NCBI GenBank assembly: GCA_030532895.1
Contig: JAUNKF010000034.1
Coordinates: forward strand, 1 to 36,443
Length of the DNA stretch: 36,443 nucleotides
Direction of reading: 5' to 3'
Source: Lautropia sp.
Lineage (GTDB): Bacteria > Pseudomonadota > Gammaproteobacteria > Burkholderiales > Burkholderiaceae_E
Every line of letters begins with the position of its first letter. Positions within the stretch are counted from its first letter, which is position 1. The position numbers were made by a program, and so were the translations under genes. The notes under the pieces were generated by a model. That model had not been told where the DNA came from and made no database searches. It worked only from the letters and a program-made list of their open reading frames with translations. This document shows positions 18,460 to 27,871 of the stretch, in pieces.

Positions 18460-18557
18460 AATCAGTGCCGGCTGATTGCCAGACCGAGACAGCACGCGTG
18501 CTTTACCGGTTATCGGTAACAGATCAAACAGAAAGCCGGTAGCATTGCACCGGTGCA
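18460..18557. repeat. Cluster of three inverted repeats before acpP
   Basis: AATCAG-tgccgg-CTGATT (18460-18477), TTACCG-gttat-CGGTAA (18503-18519), and the perfect 12-base palindrome TGCACCGGTGCA (18546-18557) lie in 100 bases between fabG and acpP. I could not fit a good promoter here. They may be protein-binding sites or mRNA structures controlling acpP. Confidence 0.7.
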
Positions 18558-18584
18558 GTAGTCAGTCATCAGGAGAGTATTGAA

Positions 18585-18824
18585 ATGTCGGATATTGAGG
18601 CACGGGTCAAGAAGATTGTGGCCGAGCAGTTGGGCGTCAACGAAGCAGAAGTGAAGAACGCTTCCTCGTTCGTGGACGACCTGGGTGCCGATTCGCTGGA
18701 CAACGTCGAGCTGGTCATGGCACTGGAAGACGAGTTCGGCACCGAAATCCCCGATGAGGAAGCTGAAAAGATCACCACCGTTCAGCAAGCCATCGATTTC
18801 GTGACGGCTCACTCGAAGAGCTGA
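18585..18824 (+). CDS. acpP: Acyl carrier protein
   Basis: ACP carries growing acyl chains on a 4'-phosphopantetheine arm. The 79-residue, strongly acidic product has the attachment site Ser37 in [10 protein letters not shown] and the DDLG helix. A strong ribosome site AGGAGAG (18571-18577) precedes the ATG, as expected for one of the most abundant cell proteins. Its TGA overlaps the fabF ATG by one base (TGATG). The prosthetic group must be added by AcpS, whose gene is absent from its usual place downstream of pdxJ in this window. Confidence 0.97.
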   Translation: MSDIEARVKKIVAEQLGVNEAEVKNASSFVDDLGADSLDNVELVMALEDEFGTEIPDEEAEKITTVQQAIDFVTAHSKS

Positions 18825-20059
18825 TGAGCAAGCGGCGCGTCGTCATCACGGGTCTGGGCCTCGTCTCGCCGGTCGGCAACGACATCGAGACGGGGTGGGC
18901 CAATCTGGTGGCAGGGAAATCCGGCATCGGCCAGATCACCCGCTTTGATGCCTCGTCCCTGCCGGTGCGTATCGCCGGTGAGGTGCGGGACTTCAACCCC
19001 GCCGATTGGATGAACCCGAAGGAGCTGCGTCACTTCGACACCTTCATCCATTATGGTGTCGCAGCCGGCCTGCAAGCCTTCCGTGACAGTGGCCTGGAGA
19101 TCACCGAACAGAACGCCGAGCGCTTCGGTGCCTTCGTCGGCTCCGGCATTGGCGGCCTGCCGCTGATCGAGTCGACGCATGCCGAATACCTCGCACGCGG
19201 GGTACGACGCATCTCGCCGTTCTTCGTGCCGGGTTCGATCATCAACCTGCTGGCCGGGCAGCTGTCGATCATGCTGGGGCTGCAAGGCCCAAGCTATGCC
19301 GTCGTCAGCGCCTGCACCACGGGTCTGCATTGCATCGGCGATGCCGGGCGTCTGATCGCCTATGGCGATGCTGACGTGATGCTGGCCGGTGGTGCAGAGT
19401 CGAACCTGTCTCCGCTGGGCGTCGGCGGGTTTTCGTCGATGCGCGCGCTGTCCTTGCGCAACGACGACCCGCAGACAGCCAGCCGGCCCTGGGATCGGGA
19501 TCGTGACGGTTTCGTGCTGGGCGAGGGCGCTGGCGTACTGGTGCTCGAAGAGCTGGAGCATGCCAGGAAGCGGGGAGCCCGTATTTATGCCGAGCTGGTG
19601 GGCTTTGGCATGAGTTCGGATGCGCACCACATCACGGCACCCGACATGAAGGGCCCGGCCCGCGGCATGACCAATGCCTTGCGCGATGCCGGTATCGACA
19701 AGACGGCGATCAGTTACGTCAATGCGCATGGCACGTCCACGCCATTGGGGGATCTGAACGAAACCAATGCGATCAAGCTGGCCTTTGGTGATCACGCCCG
19801 GAAGCTCGTCATCAACTCCACGAAGTCGATGACAGGCCATCTGTTGGGGGCCGCGGGTGGCATCGAGGCCGTCTTCAGTGCGTTGGCCGTGCACCATCAG
19901 GTGTCGCCGCCCACCATCAACATCCAGAATCAGGATCCCGAGTGTGATCTGGATTATTGCGCCAACGAGGCCCGGCAGATGGACATCCAGTATGCGATGT
20001 CCAACTCCTTCGGCTTTGGGGGTACCAACGGCACGCTGATCTTCAGTCGTTTCAACTGA
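18824..20059 (+). CDS. fabF: Beta-ketoacyl-ACP synthase II
   Basis: FabF performs chain-elongating condensations, including the temperature-sensitive 16:1 to 18:1 step. The 411-residue product has the Cys-His-His triad: Cys164 in VSACTTG, His302 in [11 protein letters not shown] and His339 in [12 protein letters not shown], plus the C-terminal [15 protein letters not shown]. It overlaps acpP by one base, so the two are probably translationally coupled. A strong terminator follows. Confidence 0.97.
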   Translation: MSKRRVVITGLGLVSPVGNDIETGWANLVAGKSGIGQITRFDASSLPVRIAGEVRDFNPADWMNPKELRHFDTFIHYGVAAGLQAFRDSGLEITEQNAERFGAFVGSGIGGLPLIESTHAEYLARGVRRISPFFVPGSIINLLAGQLSIMLGLQGPSYAVVSACTTGLHCIGDAGRLIAYGDADVMLAGGAESNLSPLGVGGFSSMRALSLRNDDPQTASRPWDRDRDGFVLGEGAGVLVLEELEHARKRGARIYAELVGFGMSSDAHHITAPDMKGPARGMTNALRDAGIDKTAISYVNAHGTSTPLGDLNETNAIKLAFGDHARKLVINSTKSMTGHLLGAAGGIEAVFSALAVHHQVSPPTINIQNQDPECDLDYCANEARQMDIQYAMSNSFGFGGTNGTLIFSRFN

Positions 20060-20076
20060 AGCAGCTTGTCTACCTG

Positions 20077-20107
20077 AACCGGCCTTTTCAATGGCCGGTT
20101 TTTTTTT
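20077..20107 (+). terminator. Rho-independent terminator of the fab cluster
   Basis: AACCGGCC, loop TTTTCAAT, GGCCGGTT, followed by a T run to 20107: eight perfect pairs 18 bases after the fabF stop. The A side also gives a short U tract on the minus strand, but no minus-strand gene needs it. Confidence 0.93.
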
Positions 20108-20220
20108 CGGGCGTGGCGCGTTTTTCGGGTGTGGCGCGCCTCATGCGCCGATCCGTTTTTCCACGAAAGCCCCGTCGGGTGAGCAGAACAAGGCGCCGCC
20201 TCACTGATCCGAGCCTGCTG

Positions 20221-21066
20221 ATGTCCAATCCTTTGATCATCTCCGTCGAAGCCGTCGAGGTGGGTGTCTGGTTCGATCGCCTGCTGGTGTTGCTCGTGCT
20301 CGTGCTGATGGCCGCGGCCTGGTGGCTGGAGACACCCTACAACCTGGTGTGGGTGGGCGTGTTTGCGGCGCTGGCCTGGGGCGTGCCCCGTTGGCTTCAT
20401 GGCCCTCAGCGTGCGGCCGAGGCCGCCCGGCTCAGGCACCAGGCCATGCAGGCGGTCGATGCCGCCAGCGGCCGATCAAGGCGCCATGACCCGGCCAGTT
20501 TGTGCGCGCAGGCCAGAAGTCCGATGCTGCACAAGCCGTGGGCGTTGCGGTTTTCAACGAACGGTCAGCTTGCTTGCCGCTGGACGGCCGATGCGCCGTG
20601 GGTGGTGGCATTTGGGGTGCAATCGCTTTGGCTTGGCCCGCTCGTGCATCTGCGCTTTCAGGCACCCTTCGATGAGACGCCCGTGCCGGCATCTCCGGCG
20701 GGGCCGCGGACACCGGCTGGGGCGTGCGGCCGGCAGATGGCGCATGCTTCGCTGGCAGAGCGTGCCGGTGGCCAGGGCGAGTCCGCAACCTGTCCGGCCT
20801 CGGACATAGCCGAACCGCTGTCCGTGAGCGGGAACGTCCCCCCAGCGGGCGGGGTTGAATCCGGCCGGATCGATCCCATCCCTTATGCTGCGCCCACGTC
20901 CACCGAATCGGCAGCTGACGCGTTGATGGCCACAGCATCACCGCAGCCGGCGGGTGAGGCGTTGCGGCGTCATGCGTCCTGCCTGTTGTGGATGCCCCGC
21001 CTGCCGGCCGAAGAGGCAGCGGCGTTGCGACGCTGGCTGCTTTGGCGCCAGCGCGGTGGACACTGA
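20221..21066 (+). CDS. YgfX-like membrane protein with large low-complexity insert
   Basis: A 281-residue protein I assign tentatively to the YgfX (DUF1434/CptA) family. Two adjacent transmembrane segments occupy ~19-38 and ~42-58 (LLVLLVLVLMAAAWWLE and VWVGVFAALAWGVPRWL). They are followed by a beta-rich part WALRFSTNGQLACRW...SLWLGPLVHLRF, and the final LLWMPRLPAEEAAALRRWLLW mirrors the family's end (E. coli: WLAAD.MDEAEWRDLRRILL). Typical YgfX is about 135-150 residues. Here an Ala/Pro/Ser-rich stretch (~158-250) is inserted before the final strand, and another ~35 residues follow the membrane pair. E. coli YgfX affects FtsZ/MreB; the role here is unknown. It lies between fabF and mucD, where relatives have such a protein before rpoE. 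The start at the ATG at 20221 has no strong ribosome site. Confidence 0.6.
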   Translation: MSNPLIISVEAVEVGVWFDRLLVLLVLVLMAAAWWLETPYNLVWVGVFAALAWGVPRWLHGPQRAAEAARLRHQAMQAVDAASGRSRRHDPASLCAQARSPMLHKPWALRFSTNGQLACRWTADAPWVVAFGVQSLWLGPLVHLRFQAPFDETPVPASPAGPRTPAGACGRQMAHASLAERAGGQGESATCPASDIAEPLSVSGNVPPAGGVESGRIDPIPYAAPTSTESAADALMATASPQPAGEALRRHASCLLWMPRLPAEEAAALRRWLLWRQRGGH

Positions 21067-21088
21067 TTTCTTGTGAGGTGATTGATCG

Positions 21089-22639
21089 ATGAGGAATACC
21101 CCGGAATTTTCTGCTCGCTTCAAGCGCAGCCCGTTGGCAGCCCGTGTGCGGGGCGCCTGTCGTGCTTCGCTGGCGGGCGGCCTGCTGGCGGTGGCAGCCG
21201 TGCTGACGCCGCTTGCGTTGATGAGTGCGCCGACGGTGGTCGAGGCGCAGGTGGCAGCCCGTCAACTGCCGGACTTTACCCAACTGGTCGAGCAGACAGG
21301 GGGCGCCGTCGTCAACATCCGCACCACCGAGCGCGCCGGCAACCGCCAGCAGCCTCAGGGGCTGAACGAGCTGCTGGATCCCAATGACCCGTTCTACGAG
21401 TTCTTCCGCCGCTTCTTCCCACCGGGCGCCGTGCCAGGCGTGCCCCAGGGGCCCCAAGGCCGTCAGGCGCCACCGCAGTCGAACCAGGAAATTCCGCGGG
21501 GCCTTGGTTCGGGTTTCATCATCTCGCAGGATGGTTATCTGCTCACCAACCACCACGTGGTCGAAGGGGCTGACGAGATCTATGTGACGCTCACCGACAA
21601 GCGTGAGTTCAAGGGCAAGCTGATCGGCTCGGACAAGAATACCGACGTGGCCTTGATCAAGATCGATGCCACCAATCTGCCGGTGCTCAGCATCGGTGAT
21701 CCGAATCAGGTTCGGGTGGGTGAATGGGTGCTGGCCATTGGTTCGCCCTTCGGGCTGGACAACACCGTCACGGCCGGCATCGTCTCGGCCAAGGCGCGTG
21801 AAACAGGCGACTACCTGCCTTTCATTCAGACCGACGTGGCGGTCAACCCTGGCAACTCGGGTGGCCCGCTCATCAACATGAACGGCCAGGTCATCGGGAT
21901 CAACTCGCAGATCTACAGCCGCACCGGTGGCTTCATGGGCATTTCCTTTGCGATTCCGATCGACGAGGCGATCCGTGTTTCAGACCAGCTGAAGGCCAAG
22001 GGCCGTGTGGTCCGTGGGCGGATTGGTGTGGCGATCACCGAGGTGACGAAGGACATTGCCGAGCCGTTGGGTCTGGACAAACCGATGGGTGCCCAGGTCA
22101 GCAGCGTCGAGCAAGGTGGGCCAGCCGGCAAGGGCGGTATCGAGCCGGGTGACATCATCCTGAAGTTCGACGGCAAGCCGGTCGAGCGTTCGAGCGATCT
22201 GCCACGTCTGGTCGGCAACACGCAGCCGGGCACCAAGGTCGATATCGAGGTCTGGCGTCAGGGTCAGCCCCAACGGCTGAGTGTGGTCGTGGGTGAAATT
22301 CCCTCGGAGCAGGCGCGTCACGACCAGGGCAAGCAACAGGAGAAGGGCGCAACATCGCCTGCCAACTGGCTGGGTATCGTGGCCGCCGACCTGACGGCCG
22401 CCCAGCGCAAGGAGCAGGGCGTGCAGAAAGGCGGGGTGTTGATCACCGCACTGGAGCCGGGGGGCATCGCAGCCCAGGCCGGTTTGCGTGAAGGGGACGT
22501 GCTCCTGCAGCTCAACAGCCGCCACATCACTTCGGCCAGTCAGTTCGAGGCGCTGGTGGCCAAGCTCGATCGCAAGCGCACGATGGTGTTGCTGGTCAAG
22601 CGCGGGGCTGACGCCTCTTACGTGCCGATCCGGCCTTGA
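21089..22639 (+). CDS. mucD: Periplasmic serine protease, DegP/MucD type
   Basis: HtrA-family protease and chaperone for misfolded envelope proteins. The ATG at 21089 has a good ribosome site (GAGGTGAT at about 21074). In the 516-residue product a signal segment (~26-54, ending SAPTVVEAQ) leads to the periplasm. The trypsin-like domain holds His156 (TNHHVV), Asp186 (KNTDVALI) and Ser257 (GNSGGP). Two PDZ domains follow (~300-385 and ~425-512, with GLREGDVLLQLN). A Pro/Gln-rich linker at ~112-134 precedes the protease core. In relatives mucD ends the rpoE-rseA-rseB operon, but those three genes are missing here and mucD follows the YgfX-like gene by 22 bases. Confidence 0.94.
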   Translation: MRNTPEFSARFKRSPLAARVRGACRASLAGGLLAVAAVLTPLALMSAPTVVEAQVAARQLPDFTQLVEQTGGAVVNIRTTERAGNRQQPQGLNELLDPNDPFYEFFRRFFPPGAVPGVPQGPQGRQAPPQSNQEIPRGLGSGFIISQDGYLLTNHHVVEGADEIYVTLTDKREFKGKLIGSDKNTDVALIKIDATNLPVLSIGDPNQVRVGEWVLAIGSPFGLDNTVTAGIVSAKARETGDYLPFIQTDVAVNPGNSGGPLINMNGQVIGINSQIYSRTGGFMGISFAIPIDEAIRVSDQLKAKGRVVRGRIGVAITEVTKDIAEPLGLDKPMGAQVSSVEQGGPAGKGGIEPGDIILKFDGKPVERSSDLPRLVGNTQPGTKVDIEVWRQGQPQRLSVVVGEIPSEQARHDQGKQQEKGATSPANWLGIVAADLTAAQRKEQGVQKGGVLITALEPGGIAAQAGLREGDVLLQLNSRHITSASQFEALVAKLDRKRTMVLLVKRGADASYVPIRP

Positions 22640-22755
22640 GGCGGCAAACCTGGCGCGTCTGACCCGGCGCGCCAGCCAGGTGTCCGTTCGCGCCAGCGGC
22701 CTGCTGCTCAAGCGACATGGTTTGAGTGGTGGGCCGCTGGCGTGTTCGTTGGGGA

Positions 22756-22775
22756 CGGGCGGTAGCGTCCGCCCG
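22756..22775. repeat. GC hairpin after mucD
   Basis: CGGGCGG-tagcgt-CCGCCCG, seven perfect pairs, 116 bases after mucD. No T run follows, so it is a possible Rho-type 3' end or processing structure, not a clear intrinsic terminator. Confidence 0.5.
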
Positions 22776-22840
22776 ACTTGCCCTGTGCGAGGGGGCAAGA
22801 AGGGGTTGGCGCAGCAGGGCAAACAAAATTGAGACGTGCC

Positions 22841-22869
22841 CTGTCACGACAGGCAGACCCTACTACAAT
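22841..22869 (+). promoter_or_regulatory. Sigma70 promoter of lepA
   Basis: CTGTCA (22841-22846, four of six), a 17-base spacer, TACAAT (22864-22869, five of six). It is 45 bases before the lepA ATG and gives the lepA-lepB run its own start. Confidence 0.55.
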
Positions 22870-22914
22870 AGACCGTTTTGGGTGGTGAGCACCCGGCGCC
22901 TCTTCATCCTCGAC

Positions 22915-24708
22915 ATGCAGCATATCCGAAATTTCTCCATCATCGCCCACATCGACCACGGCAAATCGACCTTGGCCGACCGTCTGATCCAGAAGCTGGG
23001 TGGCCTGTCCGATCGTGAGATGGACAGTCAGGTGCTCGACTCGATGGATCTGGAGCGTGAGCGTGGCATCACCATCAAGGCCCAGACGGCCTCGCTGCGT
23101 TACAAGGCGGCCGATGGCATCGAATACCAGTTCAACCTGATCGACACGCCGGGGCACGTCGATTTTTCGTATGAGGTGAGCCGTTCGCTGTCCGCCTGCG
23201 AGGGGGCGTTGCTCGTGGTGGACGCCTCGCAGGGGGTTGAGGCGCAGACGGTGGCCAACTGCTACACGGCCATCGATCTGGGCGTGGAAGTGGTGCCGGT
23301 GCTGAACAAGATGGATCTGCCCTCGGCCGATCCGGACAATGCCCGTTCGGAGATCGAGGATGTGATCGGCATCGATGCGACGGATGCCATTCCGGCCAGC
23401 GCGAAGACGGGGCTGGGCATCGAGGAGATTCTCGATGCGATCGTCACCCGCATTCCGCCGCCCAAGGGCGACCCGGATGCGCCACTGCAGGCGCTGATCA
23501 TCGATTCGTGGTTCGACAACTACGTGGGCGTGGTCATGCTGGTTCGGGTGGTCAACGGCACGTTGAAAGTTCGCGATCGTATCAAGTTGATGGCGGTCGA
23601 TGCCAACCAGATCTGCGATCAGCTCGGTGTCTTCACGCCGCGTTCCTCGCCGCGCGAGACGCTGTCGGCCGGTCAGGTCGGTTTCATCATCACCGGCATG
23701 AAGGATCTGAAGCAGGCGAAGGTCGGCGACACGATCACCCATGTTTCGCCGGCGGCCAAGGAGCCGTTGCCCGGCTTCAAGGAAATCAAGCCATCGGTCT
23801 TCGCCGGCCTCTACCCGGTGGAAGCCAGCGAATACGATGCCTTGCGCGAGGCGCTCGAAAAGCTCAAGCTCAACGATGCCTCCTTGCAGTTCGAGCCGGA
23901 GGTGTCGCAGGCATTGGGCTTCGGTTTTCGCTGCGGCTTTCTCGGCATGCTGCACATGGACATCGTGCAGGAGCGGCTTGAGCGCGAATACGACATGGAT
24001 CTGATCACCACCGCGCCCACGGTGATCTACGAAGTGCTGATGACCGATGGCACGATCGAGCGGGTCGAGAATCCGGCACGGATGCCCGAGCAGGCCCGCA
24101 TCGCCGAGATCCGTGAGCCGATCGTCAAGGTCGTCGTTTTCGTGCCACAGGAATACGTCGGCCCGGTCATCACGCTGTGCACGAGCAAGCGTGGCGTGCA
24201 GCGTGATCTGTCTTACCACGGTCGCCATGTGCATCTGACCTACGAGCTGCCCATGAGCGAGATCGTGCTCGATTTCTTCGACCGACTGAAGTCCGTCTCC
24301 CGCGGTTATGCCTCGATGGACTATGAGTTTCTCGAATATCGCGCCTCCGATGTCGTCAAGATGGATCTGCTGATCAATGGCGACAAGGTGGATGCATTGT
24401 CGGTCATCGTGCACCGCTCGAATGCGCAGTCCCGTGGCCGCGAGGTGGCCAGTCGGATGCGTGAACTGATCCCTCGGCAGATGTTCGACGTGGCGGTTCA
24501 GGCGGCCATCGGCAGCAACATCATCGCCCGCGAGACGATCAAGGCCATGCGCAAGAACGTGCTGGCCAAGTGTTATGGTGGCGACATCACGCGAAAGCGC
24601 AAACTGCTGGAGAAACAGAAGGCCGGCAAGAAGCGGATGAAGCAGGTCGGCTCGGTCGAGATTCCGCAGGAGGCATTCCTCGCCGTGCTGCAGGCCGAGG
24701 ATCGTTGA
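22915..24708 (+). CDS. lepA: Elongation factor 4 (LepA)
   Basis: LepA is a ribosome-binding GTPase of the EF-G type that affects translation initiation and back-translocation. The 597-residue product starts [19 protein letters not shown] (G1), with DTPGHVDF (G3) and NKMDLP (G4), then EF-G-like domains II, III and V, and the LepA-specific C-terminal domain with [33 protein letters not shown]. The frame is open for 63 more codons upstream, but the family start and the promoter favour 22915. lepB follows after 222 bases, the usual pair. Confidence 0.97.
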   Translation: MQHIRNFSIIAHIDHGKSTLADRLIQKLGGLSDREMDSQVLDSMDLERERGITIKAQTASLRYKAADGIEYQFNLIDTPGHVDFSYEVSRSLSACEGALLVVDASQGVEAQTVANCYTAIDLGVEVVPVLNKMDLPSADPDNARSEIEDVIGIDATDAIPASAKTGLGIEEILDAIVTRIPPPKGDPDAPLQALIIDSWFDNYVGVVMLVRVVNGTLKVRDRIKLMAVDANQICDQLGVFTPRSSPRETLSAGQVGFIITGMKDLKQAKVGDTITHVSPAAKEPLPGFKEIKPSVFAGLYPVEASEYDALREALEKLKLNDASLQFEPEVSQALGFGFRCGFLGMLHMDIVQERLEREYDMDLITTAPTVIYEVLMTDGTIERVENPARMPEQARIAEIREPIVKVVVFVPQEYVGPVITLCTSKRGVQRDLSYHGRHVHLTYELPMSEIVLDFFDRLKSVSRGYASMDYEFLEYRASDVVKMDLLINGDKVDALSVIVHRSNAQSRGREVASRMRELIPRQMFDVAVQAAIGSNIIARETIKAMRKNVLAKCYGGDITRKRKLLEKQKAGKKRMKQVGSVEIPQEAFLAVLQAEDR

Positions 24709-24930
24709 TCCTGCTGGCCAAGCGGCTGGCACGTGTCAGGCAGCGACACGTCCTGGCGGTGCCGTCGGGCGCAAATGGCATGACAGGTGCCAGTGGCACG
24801 AACCGTCCTTCGGGCACTGTCTGCCGTTGGTCGGTTGCTGGCCTGACTGCCGATAGTATTGCCCCCAAGAAGAGCAGGGGCGTGTTTCTGGCCACGTTCC
24901 CCTGATCCCCTTGATCCCTGGTGAGCCATC

Positions 24931-25815
24931 ATGAATTTTCCGCTGATCCTTTTTCTTCTGACCGCCTTCACGCTGTGCATCTGGCTGCTCGACCTGCTCG
25001 TGCTGGCGCCCGGACGGCGGCGGGCGGCCGAGGAGCGCCTGCAAGCCTGGGATCGGGAGCAGCAGTCCCGAGGAGGGCGCCTCAATGCGCAGGCGCGTCA
25101 GCAGCTTGAAAACAGCTTGAAGCGTCGCCCGGCCTGGCTGGATTACACGGCGGGTCTTTTCCCGGTGCTCTTCGTGGTCTTCGTGCTGCGCTCCTTCCTG
25201 TTCGAACCGTTCAAGATTCCATCCGGCTCGATGCTGCCCACGTTGCAGGTGGGGGATCTGATTCTCGTCAACAAGTACAGTTATGGCGTGCGGTTGCCGG
25301 TGCTGAACACGAAGATCATCGACGTGGGCGAGCCGCAGCGAGGCGACACGGTCGTTTTCCGCTACCCGCTCGACACCTCGGTCGATTACATCAAACGGGT
25401 GATCGGCTTGCCGGGTGATACCGTCACCATCCGCCACGGCCGTGTCTTCATCAATGGCGAAGAATCGCTGCTGCGCGAGGCCGGCGAATACTACGATGCC
25501 GAGCGTGGTCGTTACCTGCCCCGTTATGCCGAGACGCTCCTGGGCGAGGCCACCCACCGGATGCTGATCGACCTCGACAACCCGGCCAACATCAAGCCGA
25601 TGCCGGGCACCTCGATGGAGCAGCATTGCCGTTACACGCCGATGGAGCTGACGTGCAAGGTGCCCGACAAAAGCTACTTCGTGATGGGGGACAATCGCGA
25701 CAACAGTCTTGACAGTCGTAGCTGGGGCTTCGTTCCCGAGAACAACCTGGTTGGACGGGCGTTTTTCATCTGGATGAATTTCAACGATCTGAAGAGAATT
25801 GGCAGTTTCCGCTGA
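24931..25815 (+). CDS. lepB: Signal peptidase I
   Basis: LepB cleaves signal peptides from exported proteins at the outer face of the inner membrane. The 294-residue product has two membrane segments (~4-24 and ~73-90) and a cytosolic charged loop between them. The periplasmic catalytic part has Ser100 in PSGSMLPTL and Lys155 in DYIKRVIGLPGD, plus the box E motif MGDNRDNSLDSR. This is the two-anchor proteobacterial form at normal length. In the lepA-lepB-DUF4845-rnc-era order it probably belongs to one transcription unit. Confidence 0.96.
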   Translation: MNFPLILFLLTAFTLCIWLLDLLVLAPGRRRAAEERLQAWDREQQSRGGRLNAQARQQLENSLKRRPAWLDYTAGLFPVLFVVFVLRSFLFEPFKIPSGSMLPTLQVGDLILVNKYSYGVRLPVLNTKIIDVGEPQRGDTVVFRYPLDTSVDYIKRVIGLPGDTVTIRHGRVFINGEESLLREAGEYYDAERGRYLPRYAETLLGEATHRMLIDLDNPANIKPMPGTSMEQHCRYTPMELTCKVPDKSYFVMGDNRDNSLDSRSWGFVPENNLVGRAFFIWMNFNDLKRIGSFR

Positions 25816-25840
25816 CATTCATTCCTGTACCGACACCATC

Positions 25841-26224
25841 ATGATCTCTTTCGTTTCTTCCTCGCGGTTCAAGTCCCAGCGCGGCGTGAGTCTCACGGGG
25901 CTGCTCGCCGCCTCCGTGGTGGTGGGCGCGCTGGCCCTGGTCGGCATGCGCGTCGTGCCCACCATCGTCGAGTACCAGAACATCAGGAAAGCGCTGGTGC
26001 GGGCGGTCAGTTCCACGGCCAACGGCAATCCGGATGCCATTCGCAATGCTTTCGATCGTTCCCAGGCCATCGACGACTTTTCGGCCATCAGCGGCAAGGA
26101 TCTGCTGATCGAGAAACGCCCGAACGACCAGACTCATGTATCCTTTGCGTATGAGAAACGCATCCCCTTGCTTGGCCCGGTCAGTCTGGTGATCGATTAC
26201 CAGGGTGATGCGGGGGCCAGGTAA
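25841..26224 (+). CDS. DUF4845 family single-pass membrane protein
   Basis: A 127-residue protein of unknown function found between lepB and rnc in most betaproteobacteria. A basic start (FKSQRGVSL) leads into one hydrophobic segment (~20-40, [21 protein letters not shown]), pilin-like in look but without the pilin Glu5. A soluble part follows with [15 protein letters not shown], a [14 protein letters not shown] segment and [15 protein letters not shown]. The frame is open 14 codons upstream, overlapping lepB; the ATG at 25841, 25 bases after the lepB stop, fits the family. Its role is not known to me. Confidence 0.82.
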   Translation: MISFVSSSRFKSQRGVSLTGLLAASVVVGALALVGMRVVPTIVEYQNIRKALVRAVSSTANGNPDAIRNAFDRSQAIDDFSAISGKDLLIEKRPNDQTHVSFAYEKRIPLLGPVSLVIDYQGDAGAR

Positions 26225-26244
26225 GCCGTCTAGACAGGAGAGAG

Positions 26245-26940
26245 ATGACAGGCGCAGCACACACGGCCATACGTGAACGCCTGCAAACGCGGCTCGGTTA
26301 CCGGTTCAAATCGGAAGCACTGCTCATTCAGGCGCTCACCCATCGCAGCCACGGCCGGGCACACAACGAGCGGCTCGAATTTCTCGGCGACAGCGTGCTG
26401 AACTGTGCCGTCGCCTCGCTGCTCTATGCGCGTTATGCCGATTCGAGCGAGGGGGATCTCTCCCGTCTGCGGGCCAATCTCGTCAAGCAGCAGCCGCTCC
26501 ACGACATCAGCCAGATGCTCTCGCTTTCCGATGCGCTGATTCTCGGTGAAGGCGAGCGGCGCAGCGGCGGCACTACCCGTCCCTCCATTCTGGCCGATAC
26601 CGTCGAAGCGATCCTGGGGGCGATTTACCTCGAAGCGGGTTTTGAACAGGCGGCCGCCATCATCGAGCGCCTTTATCAGCCGCTCCTTCAAAACATCAAC
26701 CCGACCGAGTTGGGCAAGGACGCCAAAACCCGTTTGCAGGAATATCTGCAGGGGCGTCGGCTACCATTGCCGGTCTACCAGGTCATCAACACACACGGGC
26801 AGGCTCATCACCAGCGCTTCGATGTGGAATGCGTGCTGGACAAGCCCCGTCAGCGCTTTCGTGGCAGCGGCGAGAGCCGTCGCAAGGCCGAGCAGGAAGC
26901 CGCCCGGCTGGCGCTGGAGACGCTGTTGTCGCCTGCTTGA
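26245..26940 (+). CDS. rnc: Ribonuclease III
   Basis: RNase III cuts double-stranded RNA, including the 30S rRNA precursor. The 231-residue product has the signature NERLEFLGD (Glu42, Asp49) and the second acidic pair Asp118/Glu121 in [16 protein letters not shown], then a double-stranded RNA-binding domain (~158-228, [11 protein letters not shown] ... [19 protein letters not shown]). A strong ribosome site AGGAGAGAG lies just before the ATG at 26245. It is followed 31 bases later by era. Confidence 0.97.
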   Translation: MTGAAHTAIRERLQTRLGYRFKSEALLIQALTHRSHGRAHNERLEFLGDSVLNCAVASLLYARYADSSEGDLSRLRANLVKQQPLHDISQMLSLSDALILGEGERRSGGTTRPSILADTVEAILGAIYLEAGFEQAAAIIERLYQPLLQNINPTELGKDAKTRLQEYLQGRRLPLPVYQVINTHGQAHHQRFDVECVLDKPRQRFRGSGESRRKAEQEAARLALETLLSPA

Positions 26941-26971
26941 GGCTGCGCGTGTGATGTATCGATAAGCACTC

Positions 26972-27871
26972 ATGTCTTCTGATTCTTCCGTTTTCCGTTG
27001 CGGTCACGTCGCACTCGTCGGCCGTCCGAACACCGGCAAGTCCACGCTGCTCAACCGTCTGGTGGGACAGTCCCTGTCGATCACGGCAGACCGGGCGCAG
27101 ACCACGCGCCACCAGATTCTGGGCGTGCTGAGTCGACCCGATGCCCAGCTCGTGCTGATCGACTCGCCCGGCTACCAGACGCAGCGGATGAACCCGCTCA
27201 ACAAGATCCTGAACCGCACCGCACAGTCGGTGGCGCAACAGGCCGAGGTGGTCGTGATGGTGACCGAGGCCGGGCGCTGGAAACAGGCCGACGAGCAGGT
27301 GCTGTCGCTGATCCCGAAGGGCACGCCCGTCATCGTGGTGCTGAACAAGATCGACCGCCTTGGCTCCGTCAACGAGGCGCTGCCGCTCATTGCCGAGTTG
27401 CACCAGAAGCATCCTGAGCTGGCCGCCATCGTGCCGCTGTCCGCCAAAAACGGACAGGGCGTCGAGACGCTGATCGATGCCATCGTCGGGACATTGCCCG
27501 AAGGGGAGGCCATCTATGACGAGGACACGCTCACCGATCGTTCCGAGCGCTTCTTTGCGGCCGAGATCATCCGGGAGAAGATCTTCCGGCTGCTGGGCGA
27601 GGAGCTGCCCTACGAAAGTACGGTCGTCATCGACCGCTTCGAGATGAAGGAAGCGGTTCGACACATCGCGGCCACCATCATCGTCGAGCGCCGTGCCCAC
27701 AAGCCGATCATCCTCGGACAGGGCGGTGAGCGCATCAAGCGGATCGCCTCCGAGGCTCGCCAGGACATGGAGAAGATGTTCGACGGCAAGGTCTTCCTGA
27801 CGCTCTGGGTACAGGTTCGTAGCGGCTGGGCCAAGGACAGCGCCCACCTGCGTACCTATGGCTATGAATGA
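26972..27871 (+). CDS. era: GTPase Era
   Basis: Era is an essential GTPase that binds 16S rRNA in 30S assembly. The 299-residue product has the P-loop GRPNTGKST (~17-25), DSPGY (G3), NKID (G4) and SAKNGQGV (G5), then a C-terminal KH domain with VERRAHKPIILGQGGERIKRI and the final WAKDSAHLRTYGYE. All motifs are intact. Its last bases overlap the recO start. Confidence 0.97.
   Translation: MSSDSSVFRCGHVALVGRPNTGKSTLLNRLVGQSLSITADRAQTTRHQILGVLSRPDAQLVLIDSPGYQTQRMNPLNKILNRTAQSVAQQAEVVVMVTEAGRWKQADEQVLSLIPKGTPVIVVLNKIDRLGSVNEALPLIAELHQKHPELAAIVPLSAKNGQGVETLIDAIVGTLPEGEAIYDEDTLTDRSERFFAAEIIREKIFRLLGEELPYESTVVIDRFEMKEAVRHIAATIIVERRAHKPIILGQGGERIKRIASEARQDMEKMFDGKVFLTLWVQVRSGWAKDSAHLRTYGYE

Noticed and set aside
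24787-24799. GTGCC-AGT-GGCAC hairpin after lepA as a terminator
   Set aside because: The stem is short and no T run follows.
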